NCBI GenBank assembly: GCA_951812805.1
Contig: CATOSZ010000003.1
Location: 2,124,557-2,188,556, forward strand
DNA from: an uncultured Alphaproteobacteria bacterium
Lineage (GTDB): Bacteria > Pseudomonadota > Alphaproteobacteria > GCA-2731375
Direction: 5' to 3'
DNA length: 64,000 nt
Positions 1 to 7,613 of the stretch are shown one piece after another; the stretch's first letter is position 1, and each line of letters starts with the position of its first letter. The notes under the pieces were generated by a model that saw only the letters and a program-made list of their open reading frames with translations, was not told the DNA's origin and ran no database searches. The translations under genes were made by a program, and so were the position numbers.

Positions 1-305
1 CGCCCGCCATAGCCGGCGACGTTCTCGACCACGACGCCGTGGCGTGCCGCCGCCGCCATGTCGACATAGGTCGAGGCGCCGACCCCCAGGAAGACGACCA
101 CGCGCAATGCCGGCGAGGCCTCGATCAAGGTCGCGTCGATCACGGTATGGTCGGTGAGGATGCCGGCATGGCCCTGGACCAGCGCGGCGAGCGCCGCCGG
201 GGCCGGGTCGCCGTCGTGCACGACCAGGTCCGGCAGAATGGTGTCGAGCCCGTCGGCCAGCAGGGCACGGGCGTCGGGCCGGCAATCGACATAGATCACG
301 GACAC
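1..305 (-). CDS. D-isomer-specific 2-hydroxyacid dehydrogenase, N-terminal fragment
   Basis: Only the first ~101 codons are in the window; the gene runs off the left edge. The proposed start is GTG at 305, with an AAAGGAA-type ribosome site just upstream; a second GTG lies two codons in. The translated stretch reads VIYVDCRPDARALL near the start and later FLGVGASTYVDM followed by HGVVVENVAGYGG. That is the signature of the flexible substrate domain of the phosphoglycerate/2-hydroxyacid dehydrogenase family just before the NAD-binding domain. These enzymes interconvert 2-hydroxy and 2-keto acids with NAD(H) in the cytoplasm. The Rossmann domain and catalytic Arg/Glu/His are outside the window, so substrate cannot be judged. 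Confidence 0.75.
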   Translation of the reverse strand, partial: MSVIYVDCRPDARALLADGLDTILPDLVVHDGDPAPAALAALVQGHAGILTDHTVIDATLIEASPALRVVVFLGVGASTYVDMAAAARHGVVVENVAGYGG

Positions 306-449
306 GTGCTTGGGTTCCTTTGTGATTTTACCGCGGACGGCGGCACGACCGCTTCCGGGTGATTGTCGTCACTTTCCATAACTATTCATAAATCCCATAT
401 CAATATCATGACCGAAACGTCCCGAAGACCCTGGGAAAAGGAGACTGTC

Positions 450-749
450 ATGATGAAGCATACAGGCGTTATCGCGGCGGCATTGGCCTCCTTGATTCTC
501 GCGACGCCGAGCCTGGCGCAGTCCGTTTGCGGCGAACGGGCACGCTTCCTCGACCAGCTCGACGAACGCTACAAGGAGGCGCCGGCGGCCCTCGGCGTGA
601 TCGACAATGGCAGTGTTCTGGAACTGCTCACCTCCCGGGGCGGGAGCTGGACGATCCTGGTGACGGCGCCCGACGGCACCACCTGCCTGATGGCGACCGG
701 CGAGAACTGGGAGAACATTCCGAAGCTGGCCCTGGGCCCGAAGGCCTGA
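450..749 (+). CDS. Small secreted protein of unknown function
   Basis: A 99-residue protein starting at the ATG at 450, chosen because an AAAAGGAGA ribosome site lies directly upstream and because the sequence then opens with a signal peptide (MMKHTGVIAAALASLILA, cleavage probably after SLAQ). An upstream in-frame ATG at 363 has no comparable site and would bury the signal peptide. The mature part is about 75 residues with two cysteines (SVCGER and TTCLMA) that could form a periplasmic disulphide. Small exported proteins ending in a GENW-type motif occur in alphaproteobacteria, but I do not know a function. It stands alone between a leftward dehydrogenase and the convergent ATPase gene. Confidence 0.7.
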   Translation: MMKHTGVIAAALASLILATPSLAQSVCGERARFLDQLDERYKEAPAALGVIDNGSVLELLTSRGGSWTILVTAPDGTTCLMATGENWENIPKLALGPKA

Positions 750-781
750 CGTCATCATCGTTTTGCCGTCGGACTTCGCGT

Positions 782-2251
782 TCAGCGGGCGACGCCGAAC
801 ATGTTGCTTTCCGACTTGACGAAGAGGTTCAGCATCGCGTCCTCCACGTTGTCCGGGGTGAACTGGGGCGCGATGCCCTCGAACTTGCACGAGGCCAGGA
901 CCTGCTCGACGATGAACTTCGGCTGGAAATAGGCGAGCGGCGCATCGTTCTCGCGGATGACCTGGATCACCTGATCATAGATCGTTTCATCGAGGTTGAG
1001 GCCCTGCTTCTTTGCCATGCCTTCAAAGACGCGTCGGAACAGATCCTCCGGCGGTTCCACCGTTTCGAGCTTGTAGGCGATACGGCGCTGGAAGGCCGGG
1101 TCCATCAGGTCGTTGGGGTGCAGGTTGGTCGAGAAGATCACCAGCTCGTCGAAGGGGATCTGGAAGCTTTTGCCGGTGTGCAGGGCCAGGTAATCGACCC
1201 GGCTGTTCAGCGGAACGATCCAGCGATTGAGGATTTCCTCCGGCTTCACCATCTGGCGGCCGAAGTCGTCGATCAGGAAGGTGCCGTTGATCGCCTTAAT
1301 ATGCATGGGCGCTTCGTAGAACTTGGCGATCGAGTTGAACTTGAGGTCCAGCATTTCCAGGGTCAGCTCGCCGCCGGTAATGACCATCGGGCGGTAGCAG
1401 GGGACCCAGCGCTTGTCGTTCTGGTCGCGGCGCACGGTGCGCACGCCGCCGGTGGGCGCCGCGTCCTCGATCACCTTGTGGATCGAGGGGTCGAACACCT
1501 TGATGATCTGGCCGTCGACCTCGAAGCAATGGGGAACGTAGATCACGTTCTGGAAGATCTGGCCGACGATTTCGGCCACCGTGGTCTTGCCGTTGCCGGC
1601 CGGGCCGTAGATCAGGATGGCGGTGCCGGAGTTCACCGCCGGGCCGAGGCGGCTGACGAAACGGTCGGGGATGACGATCTCGGAGAACGCCTCGTCCATC
1701 ATCGGCCGGCTGACCCATTCGTTGGTGATCCGCTGGCGCATGATGCGGTCCTGGAATGAGTCCAGGCTGACCGGGGCCGGGCCGAAATACTGGCTCTGCT
1801 CCAGCGAATCGACCGCCCAGTCGCGGCCCGCGCGGCTGAGGGCGTAGCGCATTTCGGCGAGCGCCACGCCGCCGGTCTGGGCGCTGCCGATCGCCTCCAT
1901 CAGTTTGCGGTCGACCGCATCCTTGATCAGGGCGTTGACGATGATCGAGGGCAGCCGCGTCGCCTCGACGATCGACGAGGGGGTCTCGAGGCTTTCCGAG
2001 TACATTCCCTTGACGATGAGCTGGAGGAGCAGCATCGGGTCGACGTCGAGGTCGTCCAGATTGCGCGGCGATTGCGGTGTTTCGTTGAAGACGTCGTCCA
2101 GCTGTTCCTGCGTGACCACGCCGAGCGCCACGAGATTGTCGCCGAGCCGGCCACCGTTGTTGACCTGCCGTTCCATCGCCTGCTCGATATCGGCCGGCGA
2201 AACCAGTCCCTTCGCCACCAGGATGTCGCCCAACAGCATGCCTACGGTCAC
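782..2251 (-). CDS. AAA+ ATPase with GspE/MshEN-like N-terminal domain
   Basis: 489 residues. The first ~55 residues (LLGDILVAKGLVSPADIEQA) match the helical MshEN/T2SS-E N-terminal fold, which in other proteins binds c-di-GMP or docks secretion ATPases. A middle ~150 residues are not recognised. The ATPase core has a Walker A GPAGNGKT at residues 216-223 and a Walker B FLIDDFG at 325-331, the layout of a MoxR-like or single AAA+ domain rather than a GspE secretion ATPase. Start: GTG at 2251; an ATG at 2239 is an alternative. It faces the nitroreductase across a 150-bp divergent gap. A regulatory or chaperone-like ATPase is my inference; no partner gene is adjacent. Confidence 0.8.
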   Translation of the reverse strand: MTVGMLLGDILVAKGLVSPADIEQAMERQVNNGGRLGDNLVALGVVTQEQLDDVFNETPQSPRNLDDLDVDPMLLLQLIVKGMYSESLETPSSIVEATRLPSIIVNALIKDAVDRKLMEAIGSAQTGGVALAEMRYALSRAGRDWAVDSLEQSQYFGPAPVSLDSFQDRIMRQRITNEWVSRPMMDEAFSEIVIPDRFVSRLGPAVNSGTAILIYGPAGNGKTTVAEIVGQIFQNVIYVPHCFEVDGQIIKVFDPSIHKVIEDAAPTGGVRTVRRDQNDKRWVPCYRPMVITGGELTLEMLDLKFNSIAKFYEAPMHIKAINGTFLIDDFGRQMVKPEEILNRWIVPLNSRVDYLALHTGKSFQIPFDELVIFSTNLHPNDLMDPAFQRRIAYKLETVEPPEDLFRRVFEGMAKKQGLNLDETIYDQVIQVIRENDAPLAYFQPKFIVEQVLASCKFEGIAPQFTPDNVEDAMLNLFVKSESNMFGVAR

Positions 2252-2401
2252 TCCCTCGCTTGCGCGGCCCGGGACCGTCCGTCATGGTCCTATTCCCGGC
2301 GCCGCGCCGATTCACCGGATGGGAACAGGTTAACATATCCCGCTCACCGGTACATTCCGGCGCGTCGCGCCGACCGGTTCGTTGGAGGGAGGAGGCACCC
2401 C

Positions 2402-3238
2402 ATGACGCAGACGCTGGCTGATCTGATCGAGGCACGATTCGGCCTGGCGACGGAGGTCGGTCGTGATCTCCCGGCCGAGGGCGAGTTGGCCGGCGCGCTC
2501 GGCCATCGCACCCACCGTCGTTTTACCGACTCGGGGGTGGACGATGCGACGGTCGAGCTGATCCTGGCCTGCGGGTTTTCCGCACCGTCGAAATCGGATC
2601 TGCAGCAGGCCTCCGTCGTCGTGTTGCGCGATGCGGCGCAGCGCCGGCGGATGGCGGAGTTGATTCCGTCCATGCCCTGGATCGGCACGGCGCCCGTCTT
2701 CATGGTGTTTTGCGGCGATAGCCGGCGGATCCGGCGCATCTCCGAGATGCGCGGTCTCGAGTTCGCCAACGACCATCTCGATGCCTTCCTGAATGCGGCC
2801 TCGGACACCGCGATGGTCCTGCAAAACACGATCCGCGCGGCGGAAGCGCTCGGCCTCGGCTGCTGCCCGATCAGCGTGGTGCGCAATCATATCGACGCGG
2901 TCGGTGAGATCCTGGACCTGCCCGACTGGGTGTTTCCCCTGGCCGGGCTCTGCATCGGTCACCCGATACAACCGGGTTGGGTCAGCCTGCGGCTGCCGCC
3001 CGCCGTCACCGTGCATGTCGATCGTTACGACGATTCGAACCTGGAGGCGGAGATCGACGCCTACGACCGGCGGCGCGACGGCCGTTTCTCGATCCCGGCG
3101 GAAAAACAGCGCGATCGGGAAAGCCTCGGCGAGGCGGCGTTTTATGGCTGGTCCGAGGACAAGGCCCGCCAGGTTCGCCACCTCGAGCGCGAGCGGCTCG
3201 CCGCCTTTCTCAAAGCCAGGAACTTCAATCTCGATTGA
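2402..3238 (+). CDS. Nitroreductase family protein
   Basis: 278 residues. The ATG at 2402 follows a strong GGAGGGAGGAGG ribosome site. The sequence has the FMN-binding nitroreductase layout: an early HRTHRRF (Arg/His contacts to FMN phosphate), FSAPSKSDLQQ, then a central helix DTAMVLQNTIRAAEALGLGC, and PLAGLCIGHP near residue 190. Members are cytosolic FMN flavoproteins that use NAD(P)H to reduce nitro groups, quinones or enones. The ~60-residue C-terminal extension, rich in charged residues and ending LKARNFNLD, is typical of the longer NfsA/FRP-like branch. It converges on the FecR gene, with a shared hairpin between the two stops. Confidence 0.88.
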   Translation: MTQTLADLIEARFGLATEVGRDLPAEGELAGALGHRTHRRFTDSGVDDATVELILACGFSAPSKSDLQQASVVVLRDAAQRRRMAELIPSMPWIGTAPVFMVFCGDSRRIRRISEMRGLEFANDHLDAFLNAASDTAMVLQNTIRAAEALGLGCCPISVVRNHIDAVGEILDLPDWVFPLAGLCIGHPIQPGWVSLRLPPAVTVHVDRYDDSNLEAEIDAYDRRRDGRFSIPAEKQRDRESLGEAAFYGWSEDKARQVRHLERERLAAFLKARNFNLD

Positions 3239-3241
3239 AAG

Positions 3242-3285
3242 TCGCCGCCGCCGCCGTCCGCAGGGGCGAACGGCGGCGGCGGCGA
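3242..3285. terminator. Bidirectional hairpin between convergent genes
   Basis: A perfect 16-bp inverted repeat (arms 3242-3257 and 3270-3285, 12-nt loop) made of CGCCGC repeats lies exactly between the stop of the nitroreductase gene and the stop of the FecR gene. There is no good T-run on either side, so it may terminate weakly or protect both 3' ends. Confidence 0.6.
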
Positions 3286-3292
3286 TCGAGGC

Positions 3293-4813
3293 CTACTGAA
3301 CGTCGGCGGCGTTGGCGTTGTTGGTGATCTGTTCGATCTGCGTCACGGCCAGGGTCGTCGGATCGAATTCGAAGCCGACGAAGGTGTTGCCAGCGACGTC
3401 GGCCGGCGGCCGTGCCGTCGCGAGCGTCGTGCCGTTGATCACCGCGCTGCCGCCCGGGCCGCGCGAGATCACGCCGTTCTGCAACAAGGTCAGCACGACG
3501 TCCGAGTCGTTCGCCAGTACCGTCGAATTGGGGCCGGCGTTGGAGAAGCTGAAGGCCGAGGCGCGGTAGACATCGCCCGGCGTCAACTGGCTGATGCCGA
3601 TGACCTCAGAAGCCGACGCGCCGAAGGCGTCCGCGTCATGCAGGGCAAAGGGCGCACTCTCGAAACTGCCAATATCATCGAAAAAGACATGGAACCGACC
3701 ACCCGCAGGTGCGGGGCCCGTCAGATGCACGTCGATGTCGAAGAAGGTACCCTCGGCGGCGGGATTGTTCCAGGTCGCCTGCACCGCGAAGGGCAGGGTG
3801 ATGCCGGAGGGTAGGCGACCGACACCCTGGTTCACCGCAACGCTCTGCGTCGGCAGGAAATTGTCGAGTGGCGTGACGATCTGGATCGGGGTCGGGTTGT
3901 CGGAGTCCTTCGGGCCGCCCTCGCCGGGATTGAAGATCACGCGGGGACCGTTGCGGATGAGATCGTTGTTCGTGTCTTCGCTGGCGTCGAAGGTGGATTC
4001 GTTGTTTTCCGTCAGGTCGGCATTGATGCTGGCCTGTCCGCCGGCGATCGTCCGGCCGGCGGCGTCCGTCTGACCCGACTGTGCGCTGGCGCTACGCCCC
4101 CCGCTTCTGGCGGCCAGGACACGCGGATTGAGGCCGCGACCGGACGTGAACTGTTGCTGCAGCAGAGCGATCAGACGGCTCGGCGTGCGGATGATCTTGC
4201 TGCCGTTCTCCGTCGCGATGATGCCGTAGCCCTGGCGCAGGACGGTCAGGGTGTTGCCGTTCACGTCGGTGAACACGAAACCGCCCGCATCGCTGTTGAC
4301 GTTGTTGCGCGGACCCGGGCCCAGGAGGCCCATGAAAAAGCCTTGCTGCTTCGGGTCCCACGCCATGAACAGGGACGTGCCGCGAATGCCCATGGTACCG
4401 ACCGGCATCTTGATCTTGATGTTCTTCGGCCGCGCCTTGGCGATCTTGCCGGAGACGTAGCGGACCAATCCTCGGGTGAAACTCGCCGCCACGGCGCCGT
4501 CACCGGTCTTGGGATCGTAAATGAACTCGTCGATAACCAGATCGCTGTTGGGGCCGACGGAGAACACCGTCTCGTCCATCAACAGGACCTGCATGCGCGA
4601 ATCTTCCTCGCTGACCACCCGGTCGCCGAGGAAAACATCCATGCCCGAGGTCGCCTGTACGGCAGCGGCCCGTTGTTCGCTGGACACCGCGACCTCGCCG
4701 AGTACGGCCGCGGCCACGCCCGCCTTCTGCGTCGCCGCATTCGCCGCGACGGAAACGAAGGAAACCGTCGCCGCCAGGGCGATAAGACCCAGGGTCTTGC
4801 CGGTAAACGTCAT
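3293..4813 (-). CDS. Exported FecR-domain protein
   Basis: 506 residues. Start ATG at 4813, chosen for the TTGGAG site eight bases upstream and because a clear signal peptide follows (MTFTGKTLGLIALAATVSF... AANA). Residues ~30-150 form a FecR domain with the hallmark VGTMGIRGTSLF; such domains sit in the periplasm and often relay signals or bind polysaccharide. A low-complexity Gly/Ser/Asn-rich linker follows, then a C-terminal beta-rich region containing FDIDVHLTGPAPAGGRFHVF, which resembles Ig-like or pre-peptidase folds. There is no TM helix or anti-sigma cytoplasmic part, so this is not a classical FecR regulator. It is divergent from the TPR/beta-barrel gene, a pairing often seen in alphaproteobacteria, suggesting they act together at the envelope. 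Confidence 0.82.
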   Translation of the reverse strand: MTFTGKTLGLIALAATVSFVSVAANAATQKAGVAAAVLGEVAVSSEQRAAAVQATSGMDVFLGDRVVSEEDSRMQVLLMDETVFSVGPNSDLVIDEFIYDPKTGDGAVAASFTRGLVRYVSGKIAKARPKNIKIKMPVGTMGIRGTSLFMAWDPKQQGFFMGLLGPGPRNNVNSDAGGFVFTDVNGNTLTVLRQGYGIIATENGSKIIRTPSRLIALLQQQFTSGRGLNPRVLAARSGGRSASAQSGQTDAAGRTIAGGQASINADLTENNESTFDASEDTNNDLIRNGPRVIFNPGEGGPKDSDNPTPIQIVTPLDNFLPTQSVAVNQGVGRLPSGITLPFAVQATWNNPAAEGTFFDIDVHLTGPAPAGGRFHVFFDDIGSFESAPFALHDADAFGASASEVIGISQLTPGDVYRASAFSFSNAGPNSTVLANDSDVVLTLLQNGVISRGPGGSAVINGTTLATARPPADVAGNTFVGFEFDPTTLAVTQIEQITNNANAADVQ

Positions 4814-5145
4814 GCCATGCACTCCAAAATTCCCTCGGACGGTGTGCGCGCCCATGAGTTCGATCACGATGGGCCGCTAGCACGCGGGCGCTGCACCCGC
4901 TTTTATATTGTGGCGATTATGCCCTCCGTCGAGCAGAAACGGCAAGGCCGTCTTTTTCACAGTTGATCACAATGTGTGAAATCCGCATCGGATCAGGCAA
5001 AAAGCTGGGCGGCAACCGCTCCGTATGGCTATGATGCGGCGGTTAAGGCTAATATCGGCCGGCTGGGATCGGTCGTGATGCCGGCACCTTGTGATATGCA
5101 CGTGGCTTAGTGATATGCACGTGGCGAAGCGGATCGAGGTCGGGG
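4814..5145. other. Divergent intergenic region between fecR-like and outer-membrane genes
   Basis: 332 bp with no credible gene. It must hold both divergent promoters. Visible structure: an imperfectly spaced inverted repeat TTTCACA (4955-4961) / TGTGAAA (4975-4981) in an AT-richer patch, and a 16-bp direct repeat listed separately. No promoter could be assigned with confidence. Confidence 0.6.
5091..5125. repeat. Tandem direct repeat upstream of the outer-membrane protein gene
   Basis: The 16-mer GTGATATGCACGTGGC occurs twice, at 5091-5106 and 5110-5125, separated by three bases (19-bp period, close to two helical turns). Each copy contains the palindrome GCACGTG(G)C-like core ATATGCACGTGG. 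It lies 20 bp before the proposed start codon at 5146, so it may be a pair of operator half-sites or a recent duplication in the leader. Confidence 0.7.
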
Positions 5146-6572
5146 ATGCGGGTAAGTGTGATGGTGATGCGAAATCTCGCGTGTGCAACCGCGATGGCGG
5201 CGGTGTTTGCCGTGGCGCTATCCGCCGGCGAGGCATGGTCGCAGACCGAGAGTGAGGCGGCGAAACGCGCCGGCGAGCAGGTCCAGCCGACGGCAGAACT
5301 CGGCACGACGACCGCGGATATCGTCGATTCGACGAGTACGATCAGTTTCGACGATGTGCTGGCCAGTCCCGACGATGCCGGGACGAATTTTCGCTATGCG
5401 CAGGAGATGATCCAGAAGGGCCGGCTCGACGTCGCCGCCACGACGCTGGAGCGGATCCTGATTCTGCATCCCGAGCTCGACCGAATTCGCCTGCTGTACG
5501 CGGTGGTCCTGTTCCGCCTCGACAGTGTCGACGAGGCCGAGGCCGAGTTCCGCCTGCTGGCCAAACGCAAGCTCGCCCGCCGCGAGGAACGCGAGGTCGA
5601 GCGTTACATCGCGCTCATCGAAAAGCGGCAGAAGCGGGTCAAGGGCTCGTCGACGACGACGGCGGGCCTTCACTTCGATTCGAACCGCACGGCGTTTCCC
5701 GAAAGCGGCGTCCTCCAGGTGTTGAATGTTCCGGCCTCGGGCGGAGGGAGGACGACATCGGCATGATCGTGGCGAACACCCTCGACGTTCGCTTCGACAC
5801 CGACCTGCAGCGGCTGCGGGAGTTTTTCGTCACCTTTTCCACGGTCATCGACAACCAGCACGATATCGACCGTTTGGACACGCTGGCCTTCCTGGTCGAT
5901 ACGGGCGTCGTCTACGAGGCGCCCTTCGCCACCATCACGCCGAAGCTGCATCTCGAGACGATCTTCCTCGGCGATGCCGGCTACAAGGACGAGGTCTCGG
6001 GCTCCGTCCGCCTGTCGCGGCGCCTGTTCTCGCCGAACTTCGTCGGTTATGTCGAAGGCGAGGCCGGGAGCGAGAAATTCGAGAACAGCCTCCAAACGCC
6101 CTTCGCCAACGAGCAGAGCGGCCTCTACTACGGTTTCACCGTCGGCGGCGGCTATGCGGTCACCAACAATGTTCGCCTGGACGGCCGTTACCGCTTCCGC
6201 CAGAAGGACGCGAACCAGGATTACGAGGCCTATGATTCCCACCTAATCTCGGGTCGCCTGACCTGGGTGATGCCGCGCCAGATGTTCGTCGTCCTGGATG
6301 CCAGCGTCGAATGGCAGGACTATGACGGGCCCGACCCCTTCATCTCCGCCCAGACGCGCGAGGACACGGACTATGGCATCTCGCTCACCTACGGCATGCC
6401 GGTGAGCGCACTGGCGCTGTTCCGCCTCGACCAGGATCCGTTGCCGGAGCTGGTGCGCGACATCGTGGTTTCCTTCACCGGCGGCTACTTGAGGTCGGAG
6501 TCGAACATCTCGAACTTCTCCTACGAAAACTGGCGGGCCCAGATGCTGGTCACCAAGCGCTTCGACTTCTGA
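5146..6572 (+). pseudogene. TPR/beta-barrel outer-membrane protein, frameshifted
   Basis: Two reading frames make one protein. Frame 1 (5146-5766) starts with a signal peptide (MRVSVMVMRNLACATAMAAV), followed by TPR-like helices (GRLDVAATTLERILILHPEL) and the start of a barrel (AGLHFDSNRTAFPESG). It then stops prematurely at 5766. Frame 3 continues (REDDIGMIVANTLDVRFDTD) as a beta-barrel to 6572, ending in a C-terminal Phe (LVTKRFDF), the usual signal for outer-membrane insertion. The combined length is 1427 nt, so one base is missing or two are extra. The likely site is the G-rich run at 5738-5751. Intact, it would be ~475 residues, resembling Slam/DUF560-type proteins. Either a true pseudogene or a sequencing error in a G-run. 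Confidence 0.72.
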
Positions 6573-6601
6573 TACCCCGCGGCGCACGCCGGTCCCACAA
6601 A

Positions 6602-6636
6602 GAGAGCCCCCCGGGTCCGACCCGGGGGGCTCTTTA
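6602..6636. terminator. Rho-independent terminator, probably bidirectional
   Basis: A 13-14-bp perfect GC-rich stem (arms 6603-6615 and 6621-6633) with a tiny loop. It is followed by TTT on the + strand, and by TCTCTTT on the - strand. It lies just after the outer-membrane gene and before the 3' end of the leftward SDR gene, so it can stop transcription from both sides. Confidence 0.88.
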
Positions 6637-6658
6637 ACGTTGCGGCCGGGGTCTGCGC

Positions 6659-7579
6659 TCAGGCGAGCGGCATGCCTGGATGGACGGCGCGGCTGTCGGC
6701 GACGTCGAAGAACTGACCTTCGAGAGCCGGCATCGCGTTCTCGGCGATGGTCTCCGGCGTCCAGCCGCCGTTCTGATGCACCATGCGGATCGGCCGCGGC
6801 TGGCTGTAGAGCGAAAGCTCCCCGCCGCGCTGATGGAAGATCTGGCCATTGACGCCGGCCGATTGTTCGGAGGCGAGATAGGTGCAGAGCGGGGCGATCG
6901 CGTCGGCCGGACTGCGGCGCAGGCGTTCCTCGCGCTGGGCGGCGGCGGCCGGATCCTTCGGCGTCGGCACGCTGCGGGTCATGCGGGTGTCGGCCGACGG
7001 GCAGATCACGTTGGAGGTGATGTTCTTGCGCCCGTTCTCCATCGCCACGATGCGGCTGAGGCCGACGATGCCCATCTTGGCGGCGCCGTAATTCGCCTGG
7101 CCGACGTTGCCGAGCAGGCCGGAGGTCGAGGAGACCATGACGATGCGGCCGTATTCCTGGTCGCGGAACAGGTTGATGGCCGCGCGGGTGATGTTGAAGT
7201 GGCCGTTCATATGCACGTCCAGCACCGCCTGCCAATCGTCCGGCGACATTTTGTGGAACATGTGGTCGCGCAGGATGCCGGCCGGCGTGAACAGGGCATG
7301 CAGTCCGCCGAAATCGTCGAGCGCCTGCTGCACCATGGCCAGGCAGTCCTCGAAGCTGGTGACCGAGCCGAAATTAGACGATGCCTTGCCGCCGGCGGCC
7401 CGGATCTCCGCCGCGATGGTCTCCGCCGGGCCCTGGTCGCCGCCGGCGCCCTCGCCGCTGACGCCCGGATCGTTGACGATCACCGAAGCCCCGTTCGCCG
7501 CCATCATCTTCGCCACTTCGGCGCCGACGCCCCGGCCCGCGCCGGTGCAGATCGCCACCCGTCCATCCATCATGCCCAT
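6659..7579 (-). CDS. Short-chain dehydrogenase/reductase
   Basis: 306 residues. ATG at 7579 follows GGGAGACTACGACTC; codons further upstream lie in the spacer and look non-coding. It has the classical SDR features: the cofactor motif TGAGRGVGAEVAK near residue 13, a structural NAG-like TPAGIL, catalytic Ser in MVSSTSG, and Tyr/Lys in YGAAKMG. After NVICPSADTRMT a long C-terminal extension is present, as in the SDRs related to the MFE-2 3-hydroxyacyl-CoA dehydrogenase branch (NDPGVSGEGAGGDQGPA is typical of that branch). It probably oxidises a 3-hydroxyacyl-CoA or a related alcohol with NAD. Last gene of a leftward unit starting at 11700; 34 bp from the GMC gene. Confidence 0.88.
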   Translation of the reverse strand: MGMMDGRVAICTGAGRGVGAEVAKMMAANGASVIVNDPGVSGEGAGGDQGPAETIAAEIRAAGGKASSNFGSVTSFEDCLAMVQQALDDFGGLHALFTPAGILRDHMFHKMSPDDWQAVLDVHMNGHFNITRAAINLFRDQEYGRIVMVSSTSGLLGNVGQANYGAAKMGIVGLSRIVAMENGRKNITSNVICPSADTRMTRSVPTPKDPAAAAQREERLRRSPADAIAPLCTYLASEQSAGVNGQIFHQRGGELSLYSQPRPIRMVHQNGGWTPETIAENAMPALEGQFFDVADSRAVHPGMPLA

Positions 7580-7613
7580 GAGTCGTAGTCTCCCTTTGTC
7601 TTCGTTTCGAGTG

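Noticed and set aside
4955..4981. TTTCACA / TGTGAAA inverted repeat as a CRP/FNR site
   Set aside because: Spacing and half-site order do not match the TGTGA-N6-TCACA or TTGAT-N4-ATCAA consensus; kept only as a structural note.
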